From assembly GCA_020634215.1 (NCBI GenBank), contig JACKCD010000002.1:124001-188000 (forward strand): 64,000 nt of DNA. Reading direction: 5' to 3'. Origin of the DNA: Ardenticatenaceae bacterium (lineage in GTDB: Bacteria; Chloroflexota; Anaerolineae; Promineifilales; Promineifilaceae). Made by a program: the position numbers and the translations under genes. Of the stretch, positions 34,773 to 43,627 are shown one piece after another. The notes below the pieces were generated by a model, which searched no databases, had not been told where the DNA came from, and was given only the letters and a program-made list of their open reading frames with translations. How positions within the stretch are numbered: the stretch's first letter is position 1; the number at the start of each line of letters is the position of its first letter.

Positions 34773-36740
34773 ATGAGTAACAAAATTGTGCGCGAGAATC
34801 AACTGCCGGGGCAGCCGTCAACGGAGTGGGACATCAACGGCTGGGGCGACCCGTCCATTCAAGGGTTCGGCCACGACATTAGCATCAACGCCGGGGAGCG
34901 AATTGATTTTAAGGTCAAAACCGATTCCGATAACTACCGCCTTGATATTTACCGCATGGGTTATTATGGCGGCATGGGGGCGCGGCTGGTGGACACCATC
35001 TTGCCGTCGGTGTCGCTGCCGCAGGCGCAGCCCGAAGGCATCCGTGACCTGGACACAAAGCTGTATGATTGCGGCAACTGGGCGGTGTCGGCTTCATGGC
35101 ACGCCCCGGCCGATGCCACATCGGGCATCTATTTTGCGCGGCTGGTGCGGCAAGATGACCAGCCGGGGAGCTGGCGGGCGGACAATGGGCAAAACCCGCC
35201 GTATGAAAAACCGCAGGGGGGCAGCCCCCATGCCTATGGGGTGGCAGGGCGCGGCCGGCTGGCAAACGCGCTGCGCGAACCCCGCGCCAGCCACATTTAT
35301 TTTATCGTCCGAGATGACGATGGCGACTCCGACATTTTGTTCCAAACGGCCGATACCACCTGGCAAGCATACAACCGATACGGCGGCCACAGCACCTATG
35401 CCGAACTGGACCCCATCTACCCGCGTGGGCACGGGGCGCTGGCCGACCGAGCGTACAAGGTGAGCTATAATCGGCCGTTTGAGACACGCCATTACCGCGC
35501 CGTCAACATGGTGTTTAACGCCGAATACCCGTTTGTGCGCTGGCTGGAGGCCAACGGCTATGACGTGAGCTACACCACTGGCGTAGACAGCGACCGGCGC
35601 GGCGAGCTGATTTTGCGTCATCGCCTCTTTTTGTCGGTGGCGCACGATGAATATTGGTCGCGCACACAGCGGCAGCATGTGGAGGCGGCGCGGGCGGCGG
35701 GGGTACATTTGGCCTTTTTTAGCGGCAACGAGGTGTTTTGGAAGATTCGCTGGGAGCCAGATGGGGCGGGGGACGATTACCGGACGATGGTGACGTATAA
35801 AGAGACGCACGATCACGCCAAGATTGACCCCAAGGCGGATGAGTGGACGGGGACGTGGCGCGACGGACGGCCGTTTAATCCCGAAGGCCCTCAGCCCGAA
35901 AATGCCCTCACCGGCACCATCTTCACCGTCAACGCCTGGCGCAATGACCCGCTGATCGTTCCGGCAGACTATGCGCGGCTGCGCTTTTGGCGCAACACCG
36001 AGGTGGCAAAATTGCAGCCGGGGCAGCGGGCGATTATGCTGCGCGGGCTGCTGGGGCATGAGTGGGATGAGGATATTGACAATGGGTTCCGGCCGGCCGG
36101 ACTGTTTCGCCTATCAGAAACAACGGTAGACAATGTGCCATATATGCAAGACCACGGCTCCATTGACGACTCCGGCACGGCGACCCACCATTTGACGATG
36201 TATCGGCATGAAAGCGGGGCACTGGTGTTTGGAGCGGGGACGGTGCAGTGGAGTTGGGGGCTGGACGGCCACCACGACACAGAAACAGGCGTGCCGCCGG
36301 AACGGGCCAACGTCGATTCGACGCGGGTGGGGGTGGATGTGTGCGCCCCGGATCGCAACATCCAGCAGGCCACGGTGAATTTGTTTGCCGATATGGGGGT
36401 GCAGCCAGCCACCATGCAAGCTGACCTGGTTCCGGCCACGGCTTCAACCGACCACACGCCGCCCCGCTCGATGATCACGGTTCCGGCCAATGGAGCAACG
36501 CTGTCGCCAGGAATCATTGTCATTGAAGGGACGGCAGAGGATGATGAGGGGGTTGTGGCAGCGGTGGAGGTGTCGCTGGATGGTGGCAATCGTTGGCACC
36601 CGGCGGAGGGGCGGGAAAATTGGCGGTTTGTGTGGGAAGCGGCGGAGCCGGGTAGCTACGAAATCGTTTGCCGGGCGGTGGATGATAGTGGGTGGTTGGA
36701 AAAACGGCCGTTTCGTTCACACGTCATCCACCTAACGTGA
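34773..36740 (+). CDS. N,N-dimethylformamidase large-subunit-like protein with C-terminal Ig-like domain
   Basis: About 655 residues from ATG 34773, ten bases after GGGAGAAAG. The N-terminal jelly-roll part (FGHDISINAGERIDFKVKTDSDNYRLDIYRMGYYGGMGARLV) and the middle part (TWQAYNRYGGHSTY; FLSVAHDEYWSRTQRQHVEAARAAGVHLAFFSGNEVFWKIRW) match the C-terminal domain of DMFase beta subunits (PF20254), including the HDEYWS metal or active-site area. From about residue 555 (ADHTPPRS-like boundary, SMITVPANGATL) a Big/Ig-like domain follows. No alpha subunit gene is adjacent and no signal peptide is seen. Amide substrate unknown. Confidence 0.75.
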   Translation: MSNKIVRENQLPGQPSTEWDINGWGDPSIQGFGHDISINAGERIDFKVKTDSDNYRLDIYRMGYYGGMGARLVDTILPSVSLPQAQPEGIRDLDTKLYDCGNWAVSASWHAPADATSGIYFARLVRQDDQPGSWRADNGQNPPYEKPQGGSPHAYGVAGRGRLANALREPRASHIYFIVRDDDGDSDILFQTADTTWQAYNRYGGHSTYAELDPIYPRGHGALADRAYKVSYNRPFETRHYRAVNMVFNAEYPFVRWLEANGYDVSYTTGVDSDRRGELILRHRLFLSVAHDEYWSRTQRQHVEAARAAGVHLAFFSGNEVFWKIRWEPDGAGDDYRTMVTYKETHDHAKIDPKADEWTGTWRDGRPFNPEGPQPENALTGTIFTVNAWRNDPLIVPADYARLRFWRNTEVAKLQPGQRAIMLRGLLGHEWDEDIDNGFRPAGLFRLSETTVDNVPYMQDHGSIDDSGTATHHLTMYRHESGALVFGAGTVQWSWGLDGHHDTETGVPPERANVDSTRVGVDVCAPDRNIQQATVNLFADMGVQPATMQADLVPATASTDHTPPRSMITVPANGATLSPGIIVIEGTAEDDEGVVAAVEVSLDGGNRWHPAEGRENWRFVWEAAEPGSYEIVCRAVDDSGWLEKRPFRSHVIHLT

Positions 36741-36911
36741 AGTTAGCGGCTAATCGTGAATAAGACCAGGATCTGAAAGTTTCTTCCACCATAACGTAGA
36801 CGCCTCCTCACTTTTCTGTTGTCCGTAAGTTCAGTTAGCTCAGGCTTCTGCCATAGATTCTATGGCTCCAAAGTCTGATTCAAGGATTTATTGTTTGTTG
36901 CAGATTTATGA
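36741..36911. other. Spacer between convergent genes
   Basis: About 170 bases without the palindrome, a clear terminator hairpin or a gene. The zinc-peptidase gene to its right is also palindrome-free, so the border of imported DNA may lie here. Confidence 0.4.
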
Positions 36912-37787
36912 TCACCACCCTGGCGTACGGCAGCTCTCTATGTCCCCGTTCTGGAGACCGTCCTTGAGTGCCAACTGCCGTTGTTTAGACGACCCATGTG
37001 TCCACGACTCAGGTGAGACGTAGCCCTGTGTCGCACGCTGGATGCGGTCATCACCCACGGAAGCTGCGGCATCTAAAGCCTGAGCAATGTCCTGATCCGT
37101 TACTTGAGTCAGATAACCGGTCTCGGTGGCGTGATGTGCCCAGACACCGGCTAGGCAATCAGCCTGGAGTTCCGTTCCGACTGCAGCGCTCTCCGGCCCT
37201 GTGGCATTTGAGACATTTGAGAGTGCACCCAGCAGGTTTTGCACATGATGGCCGTACTCATGAGCCAGCACATACGCTTCAGCAAACGAGCCACCCTGAG
37301 CACCCAAGCGTGTTTGGAGGTCATTGAAGAAGTTGAGGTCAAGATAGACCTTCTCGTCTAACGGACAATAGAACGGCCCCATGGCAGCGCTGGCATATCC
37401 ACAAGCCGCTTCTGTTGCGTCCGTAAAAAGTACTGTATCAGCCTGCCTGTACTGACCACCACCGCGTGCAAATTCGTCGGCCCAAAAAGCCTGGACGCTA
37501 TTGACGAAACCTACGATGCGGCAGTCCTCGCGGGCATTTGCATCGGCTCCTACTTGGCATTCTGCCTGCAAGTCGGTGCCTCCACCTTCAATCTCGGTTG
37601 TAGATGATTGTTGCTGCGTCGGATCAACGGTTGCCAAGCCAGTTAGATCCACGCCAAAGAACAGGGCAGCGATCACAATGAGTAGGGTCAGCCCGCCGCC
37701 GCCCAAAGCAACCGTTCGGCCTGCTCTGCGGCCACGCCGGTCTTCTACTTGAGTGGGGTCTAAACGGGATTTATTGTTGAATGACAT
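36912..37787 (-). CDS. YpfJ/KPN_02809-type neutral zinc metallopeptidase
   Basis: About 291 residues of the Zn_peptidase family PF04228. One membrane helix (GLTLLIVIAALFFGVDL, residues about 35-52) anchors a periplasmic or external domain. The zincin motif is AYVLAHEYGHHVQNLLG, with the third ligand region GTELQADCLAGVWAHHA. Typical Cys residues (CQVGAD, CGYASAAMGPFYC) are kept. ATG 37787 is preferred: the GAGAGG site is about nine bases before it and touches the first ATG at 37796. No ACGGCCGT palindrome occurs from 36,710 to 38,660, so this gene and its neighbourhood may be a later acquisition. Confidence 0.85.
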   Translation of the reverse strand: MSFNNKSRLDPTQVEDRRGRRAGRTVALGGGGLTLLIVIAALFFGVDLTGLATVDPTQQQSSTTEIEGGGTDLQAECQVGADANAREDCRIVGFVNSVQAFWADEFARGGGQYRQADTVLFTDATEAACGYASAAMGPFYCPLDEKVYLDLNFFNDLQTRLGAQGGSFAEAYVLAHEYGHHVQNLLGALSNVSNATGPESAAVGTELQADCLAGVWAHHATETGYLTQVTDQDIAQALDAAASVGDDRIQRATQGYVSPESWTHGSSKQRQLALKDGLQNGDIESCRTPGW

Positions 37788-38149
37788 TTCTTGCATCCTC
37801 TCATTTGTTGAGCTTCTCGAGCGTTTAAAACATATGCGTCAAAGCTCTAAATTGTTGTGCCCTTCATTCATAAGCACAGCTTTGCTTTTACTAACGGCGT
37901 TTTGCGTATGGTTCAGCCTGGTTCACAAGTCTTGAACAAGGATAAAGAGGCCACATAGCATTTTGCCATCTCCCTATTTATAAGCCTTCTGAACGTATTA
38001 TTCAATTAGGGTTTTCCCTACCTTATTGTTAAGAAGGTGGCAGTGCTATGCAACGTGGGTTAACTATGAGAGCCGCCCTAAGTTGAAATATGGCAACCAA
38101 ACAATTCATACCAATCAGACTCAGGATGGCTCTAATGGAACTGAAGTGT
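37788..38149. other. Gene-poor stretch
   Basis: About 360 bases. A 33-codon frame from ATG 37834 encodes a hydrophobic segment resembling a signal peptide, but it has no ribosome site and I do not call it. Otherwise I see no gene, terminator or palindrome. Confidence 0.4.
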
Positions 38150-38300
38150 ATGACAAAAACGCCGCTTAATCCAGCTTTAGTGGCGTGCCCAAATTGCAGC
38201 GAAGCTGAACAAATCTGGATTCACTCGCAAAAAGGATGGCGTTATCATTGTTGCATCTGCTAACAAATTTTTTCCGAGACCAAGGGAACTATTTTTCACG
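38150..38300 (+). pseudogene. 5' fragment of a zinc-ribbon transposase
   Basis: From ATG 38150 the frame gives a zinc ribbon (ACPNCSEAEQIWIHSQ, then WRYHCCIC), meets TAA at 38261, and continues in frame as QIFSETKGTIFHG. This is the N-terminal pattern of IS1-type transposases (compare FSVTKGTLFY in the element at 424-1666), but a different family member. The rest is missing: cofC begins to overlap at 38289. A dead remnant. Confidence 0.65.
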
Positions 38301-38963
38301 GATATAATGGCCTAGAAAATTCGGCCAGAAAAAACGGATGTTTTGGTTCAGTAAAATCGGGGTCGCCGCCACATGTTGCTGGTACGCATACCAATCATCC
38401 AGCGTATCCACGTCAAATAGGAGGCCGGGGGAAGGAATGACGTGAGGCTGTAGCTGCTGCATTTGCGCTTCGGCTAGATGTTTTTGCAGGCTGTGGGGAC
38501 CATAGTGGAAAGTGAAGGCAGCCAGCGGCGGCAGCAGCAGGGCGTTGGTGCCTTCGTGCCGGCCGTCAGGGCTAATCACAAGCCGCTGGTCATCATAGGC
38601 AGCCAGTAATCGGGTAATGTCGTCGGGGTGTAGGAAGGGAAGGTCTACGGGGAGGATCAAAACGGCCGTTTTTCCCCCCTCCTCCCTCGCCCAAGCCACA
38701 GCCCTTGTCACCGCCACATTAATTCCCTCCGACTGTTCCTCTGGCAAGACGGTTGCCCCATTTTCCTGCGCCAACGCCAAAATAACCAGGTCGCTGCTCA
38801 CCACCACTATCTCCTCAATCGCCGCCACCTGCCGCAGCACCTCAAGCTCATGGCGCAAAAACTGCGCCACCAGTTTGGCACGTTCATCAGCCGAAAGCAC
38901 CTGCGAGAGGCGGCTCTTGCTTTCGGTTAGCTTTTTAACGGGAATGATGGCGCAGATGGACAC
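38289..38963 (-). CDS. cofC: 2-phospho-L-lactate (or PEP) guanylyltransferase, F420 biosynthesis
   Basis: A 224-residue CofC/FbiD protein. Motifs: AIIPVKKLTESKSRLSQVLSADER (nucleotide loop and the KSRL motif), IVVVSSD, LILPVDLPFLHPDDI (metal-binding LPxDLP) and VISPDGRHEGTNALLL, with FDVDTLDDW near the C-terminus. It activates 2-phospholactate or phosphoenolpyruvate with GTP for transfer to the deazaflavin Fo by CofD, the next gene upstream. The last 30 residues run into a remnant of foreign DNA. A GGAGACT hairpin lies between the two genes. Confidence 0.88.
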   Translation of the reverse strand: MSICAIIPVKKLTESKSRLSQVLSADERAKLVAQFLRHELEVLRQVAAIEEIVVVSSDLVILALAQENGATVLPEEQSEGINVAVTRAVAWAREEGGKTAVLILPVDLPFLHPDDITRLLAAYDDQRLVISPDGRHEGTNALLLPPLAAFTFHYGPHSLQKHLAEAQMQQLQPHVIPSPGLLFDVDTLDDWYAYQQHVAATPILLNQNIRFFWPNFLGHYIREK

Positions 38964-38995
38964 GATGCTCCTGATAGACAGAGAGATTAAGAGAG

Positions 38996-39052
38996 TAGGA
39001 GACTGGGAGACTATGAGACCAGTCTCTCAATCTCCCAGTCTCTCAATCTCCT
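38996..39052. repeat. Hairpin of GGAGACT/GAGAGATT units between cofD and cofC
   Basis: AGGAGACTGGGAGACTATGAGAC pairs loosely with the inverse CAGTCTCTCAATCTCCCAGTCTC series to the right. It sits inside a tandem gene pair, where a full terminator would separate cofC from cofD. Same family as 7703, 17460, 54340 and 55556. Confidence 0.75.
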
Positions 39053-40001
39053 AATTCCCCAACTCAACCGCAAATTCAACCATTTGCCACGCCAGCCGGA
39101 TGCGGTCGTCGGCAGTGTGCATCATGGTATCGAGACAGCGGGTGGGGATGTCGAGGTGGACGGTGTTGGCATCTTGCTGGTCGTAGACAAAGCCGTCGAG
39201 CAGGTCGCCGTAGTAGTTGGCAACGGCCGTTCCTGACACCTCCATCCCTTTTTCCCGCAGCAGCTTGGCGGCCGGCCCCTTCACCGCCTCGCCCCCCACA
39301 ATGGGGCTGACGGCAACGATGGCGCGGGGGAGGTCGGTCAGCAGGGCGCGGATGGGGTAGGTGTTGAGGATGGGATCGACGCTGACAAACGGATTGGAGG
39401 GGGCAATGAGGACAAAATCCGCTTTTTCCAGGGCGGTCATAACGGACAGTGAGGCGCGAACGTCGGTGGGAAGCTGGATGGCGCGGACAACGGGCTGCCA
39501 CTGTTTTTGCACAAACCAAGTTTGGAAGGGGAGTAAGCCGTCGTCGGTGTCAATCAGGGTGGGAGCGGGTTGGTTGGACATGGGCAAAACGGCCGTTTTG
39601 ATCCCTAACCGTTGGCAAAGATGGCGGGTAACGGCCGTTAATGTCTTCCCCTCCGCCAGCAGTTGCGTCCGCGTCAAATGCGTCGCCAAATCCAGATCGC
39701 CCAGCCGAAACCAGTCTGCCCCGCCCAGCTCGCTGACGGCGTTGATCGTGCGCCACGATTCTCCGGCGCGCCCCCAACCCGTTTCCACGTTGGCAACACC
39801 CGCCAGCGTATACATCACCGTGTCCAAATCGGGGCAAATGGTCAGCCCAAAATGTTGGAAATCGTCGCCGGTATTGACAATGACGGTTAAATTTTCCGGG
39901 GGAAGAATGCGGACTAGCCCATCGGCCAGCTTGGCTCCACCAACCCCACCGGCCAGACAGACAAAATTATAGCGGGAAAAATCAGCGTGTTGGTCAGACA
40001 T
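39051..40001 (-). CDS. cofD: LPPG:Fo 2-phospho-L-lactate transferase, F420 biosynthesis
   Basis: About 316 residues of the CofD/FbiA family: NFVCLAGGVGGAKLADGLVRILPPENLTVIVNTGDD (GGVGG nucleotide and Fo-binding start), TICPDLDTVMYTLAG, WFRLGDLDLATHLTRTQLLAEGKTLTAV and LIAPSNPFVSVDPIL. It joins the CofC product to Fo to give F420-0. Start ATG 40001 (MSDQHADFS); the longer frame passes through an inverted repeat at 40007-40045 and is unlikely. CofE, CofG and CofH are not in this window. Confidence 0.9.
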   Translation of the reverse strand: MSDQHADFSRYNFVCLAGGVGGAKLADGLVRILPPENLTVIVNTGDDFQHFGLTICPDLDTVMYTLAGVANVETGWGRAGESWRTINAVSELGGADWFRLGDLDLATHLTRTQLLAEGKTLTAVTRHLCQRLGIKTAVLPMSNQPAPTLIDTDDGLLPFQTWFVQKQWQPVVRAIQLPTDVRASLSVMTALEKADFVLIAPSNPFVSVDPILNTYPIRALLTDLPRAIVAVSPIVGGEAVKGPAAKLLREKGMEVSGTAVANYYGDLLDGFVYDQQDANTVHLDIPTRCLDTMMHTADDRIRLAWQMVEFAVELGN

Positions 40002-40049
40002 AACGTGGTGGGTCAGGTGGTGAATGACCACCCAACCCACCACGCCGGG

Positions 40050-41237
40050 TTAATGACCATTCATCACGTAATGGGCGACGGCATTTGCCATAATCGTTAC
40101 CCCGTTGATCATCGCCCGTTCGTCAATATCGAACTTGGCGTGGTGCTGCGGGTAATTTAGCCCTTTTTCATCGTTGCTGGCACCAATAAAGAAGTAGCAA
40201 CCGGGCACTTCCTCCAGGAAAAAGCCCATATCTTCGGCCGCCATGGTGCGATGTTCATCAATTTTATCGGCTCCAACAATGGCTTCGGCGGCGTGGCGCA
40301 CAACGGCCGTTGGTTCCGGTGCATTGACCACCGGGGCCACAATCGCCACTGTTTCCATCGTCGCCTTGCAGCTAAAGGCATCAGCCATGCTGGTTGCCAT
40401 TTCCAAGATGCGCCGATAAATTTTACGGTGCAACTCTGTATTATAGCTGCGAACCGTCCCTTTCAAAATGGCGCGGTCAGGAATGACGTTGAAGGTAGAC
40501 CCGGCTGAAAATTGCCCAATCGAAACCACCACGCTGTCCTGCGGGTTGATGTTGCGGCTGACGATGCTTTGCAGCGCGGCCACAATGTGAGCTGCAGCCA
40601 AAATGGGGTCAACGGCCAGATGGGGAGCGGCTCCATGCCCGCCTTTGCCCTCTACGGTGAGGGTAAAAACGCTGGATGAGGCCATGCACGGCCCTTCCAC
40701 CACGCGCACGCGGCCATAGGGAACGGGGTTCCAGACGTGCATGGCAAAGGCGACATCGGGTTTGGGGTTTTCCAGGGCACCGTCGGCAATCATGGCAAAC
40801 GCACCACCCGCGCCCCCTTCTTCGGCCGGCTGAAAGACAAATTTAAGCGTTCCGGCAATGCGATCCTGATATTTGCTCATGATCTTCGCCATGCCCAGCC
40901 CCATCGCCGTATGGGCATCATGGCCGCAAGCGTGCATCACGCCGGGGTTTTTGGATTTGTACGGAACGTCGTTTTCTTCGTGAATGGGGAGAGCGTCCAT
41001 ATCGAACCGCATCATAACGGTGGGGCCAGGTTTGCGCCCCTCAAGCAGGCCGACAACGCCGGTTTGCGCCACGCCGCGCTGCACCTCCAGCCCCAACTCG
41101 GTGAGGCGGTCGGCAACGATGCGGGATGTTCTTACTTCTTGGAACCCTAGTTCGGGGTGTTGGTGGAAATCGCGGCGGGTAGCCACCATTTCGTCAAAAA
41201 TTGCTTCTGCTTCTTTCTTAAAGTCTGGTTGCGCCAT
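40050..41237 (-). CDS. M20-family amidohydrolase
   Basis: About 395 residues. Zinc and catalytic residues of the M20D/aminoacylase group: MMRFDMDALPI, PGVMHACGHDAHTAMGLG, FVFQPAEEGGAGGAFAMI and VAFAMHVWNPVPYGRV, then the dimerisation domain (FTLTVEGKGGHGAAPHLAVDPI). Such enzymes hydrolyse N-acyl amino acids, hippurate or peptide conjugates of auxin type. Start ATG 41237, six bases after GGAAGAAAT; the longer frame lacks a ribosome site. Same strand as cofD, 48 bases upstream of it. Confidence 0.85.
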   Translation of the reverse strand: MAQPDFKKEAEAIFDEMVATRRDFHQHPELGFQEVRTSRIVADRLTELGLEVQRGVAQTGVVGLLEGRKPGPTVMMRFDMDALPIHEENDVPYKSKNPGVMHACGHDAHTAMGLGMAKIMSKYQDRIAGTLKFVFQPAEEGGAGGAFAMIADGALENPKPDVAFAMHVWNPVPYGRVRVVEGPCMASSSVFTLTVEGKGGHGAAPHLAVDPILAAAHIVAALQSIVSRNINPQDSVVVSIGQFSAGSTFNVIPDRAILKGTVRSYNTELHRKIYRRILEMATSMADAFSCKATMETVAIVAPVVNAPEPTAVVRHAAEAIVGADKIDEHRTMAAEDMGFFLEEVPGCYFFIGASNDEKGLNYPQHHAKFDIDERAMINGVTIMANAVAHYVMNGH

Positions 41238-41368
41238 TATTTCTTCCAGGATGCGTCTTGTTAACAATATATGATCCACTACAAAGCTTGAATCAGGCTC
41301 CCGCACCGCTGTCAGAGGGTTATTGTATAACAGAACACGGGGGCATGGCTACCCCCTTTGCTGGGGTT

Positions 41369-43627
41369 TCACCTATCTTTTACAGCGGTGAGGATACAAA
41401 CGGCCGTTTTCCACCCCACCACCTGCCCCTGTAGCTGCCGCCGATAAAGCTGCTCCACTTGTTTAATAGCTTCGGAGGTAACGCCCCCTTGCTGTAGCTG
41501 TTGGGCATAGGATAAACGGCCGTTTTCTCCCTCCCCAAACCAGCGATCCAACTGCCCCGCCGTGATCCGCCGCTGCTCCGTTTGCGTTTCCAGTTGCAGT
41601 TCTACATCCTGCCAGCCAGCTTCAACAAATAACCGGGCTAAATCTTGCTCATTCCAATTGACCAAATCATCATTTGGGTTGGCATAAATCGCTTCCTCGG
41701 CCGCTGCCACCTGCTGGTGCAGGCTGTCCTGGTCGGCCGGCCACGGCACCAGTTGGCAAAGCCGCTGGCCGTGCTGGGGAATGGTTTGGGCAATGGTCAA
41801 ACGGGAGTTTGGCAAACGAGAATTTGGCAGCATCCACCCCCGCAATTTCACCAGCGCCGCCACCGTGCGTGTTTCCGGCCGTAAAAACGGATTACGCCCC
41901 ACCACACGGTCAAATCGCACCACTTCCTCGCCGCGCAGTGCCAGCAGGTGGCCTAAATCGAGCAGGGTGCCGACCAACACCGTGGGGCGCTCCAGCGCGG
42001 GCAATCGTTCCGCCAACTGCCGCAACGCCTCCCCGCTGGTCGTGTCCGCCGCCAACGCCCATACCCCCCCTTCTGGCGCTTGCCGCACGCCCTCCCACGT
42101 CAGCAGCCCACTCCCCGCGTTCAAATCCAGCAGCAAATGGTGCCGCTGCACCCCCGCCAACGCAAAAATCCGCTCCCGCACCGCCGCCAACTGCTGCCCA
42201 CTGTTCGCAATCGTCCGCTGCAGCCACGCCTCGCGCCCCTTGCTAACCGGGCTTGTAGTCAACACCTCCCCACTCTCCGCGCCCCACGTCCCACTCTCCA
42301 CCATCGCCGCCAACTGCGCCTCGCGCCGCCGCGCCACCTGTTCCCGAATTTGCCGTTCATATCCCTGGTCGTTAGGCTGATAAAACAGCTTCCCCTGCAA
42401 CCCATCGGGCAAATATTGCTGCGCCACCCAATGGTCGCGATAAGCATGAGGGTACAGATACCCCTGCCCATGCCCAAACCCCTCTTTGTCGCGGTTGCCA
42501 TCTTTCAAATGGTTTGGCACATCCGACTCTTGCTCCGCTTCCACGGCGGCAATGGCGTCAAAAAAGCCCAGCGTCGAGTTCGACTTGGGGCAGGTTGCCA
42601 GATAAAGTGCCGCCTGCGCCAGCGGAAAACGACCCTCCGGCATCCCAATCCGCTCATACGACTCCCAGCAGCTCATCACCACCGCCAGCGCCTGCGGGTC
42701 GGCCAGCCCCACGTCTTCGCTGGCTAAAATCGCCATGCGCCGGAAGATAAAGCGGGCATCTTCCCCAGCATAGTGCATTTTTGCCATCCAGTACAATGCC
42801 GCATCGGGGTCGGAGCCGCGCAAGCTTTTGATGAAGGCAGAAATGGTGTCGTAATGGGTATCGCCATCCTTGTCATACAGCACCGCCCGCTGCTGGATCG
42901 ATTCCTCAGCCACATCCAAATTGACAACAACGATCCCGGCCTCATTAGGCGGCGTTGTTTCCACCGCCAATTCCAACGCATTCAGCACCCCCCGCGCATC
43001 CCCGTTGGCAACATCAACCAAATGTCCAATGGCTTCGTCGCTGATTTGGACATGAAGCTGGCCGTACCCCCGTTCGGGGTCATGGAGGGCTTGAAGGGCA
43101 ATTTGGTGCAGGTCGTCGGGGGTTAACGGCCGTAATTGAAAAATGCGGCTGCGGCTCACCAACGCTTTGTTAACCTCAAAATACGGATTCTCGGTGGTCG
43201 CCCCAATCAAAATGATGGTGCCTTTTTCCACGTGAGGCAGCAGCGCATCCTGCTGCGCCTTGTTCCAGCGATGCACCTCATCTACAAACAGCGTTGTCCG
43301 CTGCCCATACAGTTCCCGCCGCTCCCGCGCCTCGTCAATCGCCTCCCGAATTTCCTTCACCCCGGCCAAAACGGCGTTGATGGTGATAAAGTGGCTTTGG
43401 GTGCTGTTGGCAATGACCATCGCCAGCGTGGTTTTGCCGGTGCCGGGTGGGCCATAGAAGATGAGCGAAGAAAGCTGGTCAGCTTGGATGGCGCGGCGCA
43501 GCAGCCGGCCGGGACTGATGATATGGTCTTGTCCCACGTACTCATCGAGGGTGCGCGGCCGCATCCGGTTTGCCAGCGGTGACTCTTTTTCAATTTGGGC
43601 TTTGCGGCCGTGGGTGAAGAGGTTCAT
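41369..43627 (-). CDS. rarA: RarA/MgsA replication-recombination ATPase fused to a methyltransferase-like domain
   Basis: A 752-residue protein. Residues 1-440 are RarA: LANRMRPRTLDEYVGQDHI, Walker A YGPPGTGKTTLAMV (59-67), Walker B LFVDEVHRWNKAQQDALLPHVEKG, and the sensor segment GATTENPYFEVNKALVSRSRIF. The C-terminal DNA-binding part includes YPHAYRDHWVAQQYLP. From about residue 490 a methyltransferase-like Rossmann motif appears (HHLLLDLNAGSGLLTW) with about 260 more residues. Usual RarA is about 440 residues; long fusions are known in cyanobacteria and others. Role: rescue of stalled forks; the extra domain is unknown. A short in-frame duplication (LPNSRLPNSRL) lies in the added part. Confidence 0.86.
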   Translation of the reverse strand: MNLFTHGRKAQIEKESPLANRMRPRTLDEYVGQDHIISPGRLLRRAIQADQLSSLIFYGPPGTGKTTLAMVIANSTQSHFITINAVLAGVKEIREAIDEARERRELYGQRTTLFVDEVHRWNKAQQDALLPHVEKGTIILIGATTENPYFEVNKALVSRSRIFQLRPLTPDDLHQIALQALHDPERGYGQLHVQISDEAIGHLVDVANGDARGVLNALELAVETTPPNEAGIVVVNLDVAEESIQQRAVLYDKDGDTHYDTISAFIKSLRGSDPDAALYWMAKMHYAGEDARFIFRRMAILASEDVGLADPQALAVVMSCWESYERIGMPEGRFPLAQAALYLATCPKSNSTLGFFDAIAAVEAEQESDVPNHLKDGNRDKEGFGHGQGYLYPHAYRDHWVAQQYLPDGLQGKLFYQPNDQGYERQIREQVARRREAQLAAMVESGTWGAESGEVLTTSPVSKGREAWLQRTIANSGQQLAAVRERIFALAGVQRHHLLLDLNAGSGLLTWEGVRQAPEGGVWALAADTTSGEALRQLAERLPALERPTVLVGTLLDLGHLLALRGEEVVRFDRVVGRNPFLRPETRTVAALVKLRGWMLPNSRLPNSRLTIAQTIPQHGQRLCQLVPWPADQDSLHQQVAAAEEAIYANPNDDLVNWNEQDLARLFVEAGWQDVELQLETQTEQRRITAGQLDRWFGEGENGRLSYAQQLQQGGVTSEAIKQVEQLYRRQLQGQVVGWKTAVCILTAVKDR

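Noticed and set aside
37834..37935. A 33-codon hydrophobic frame as a small membrane protein
   Set aside because: No ribosome site before its ATG, and the composition is what AT-rich spacer would give.
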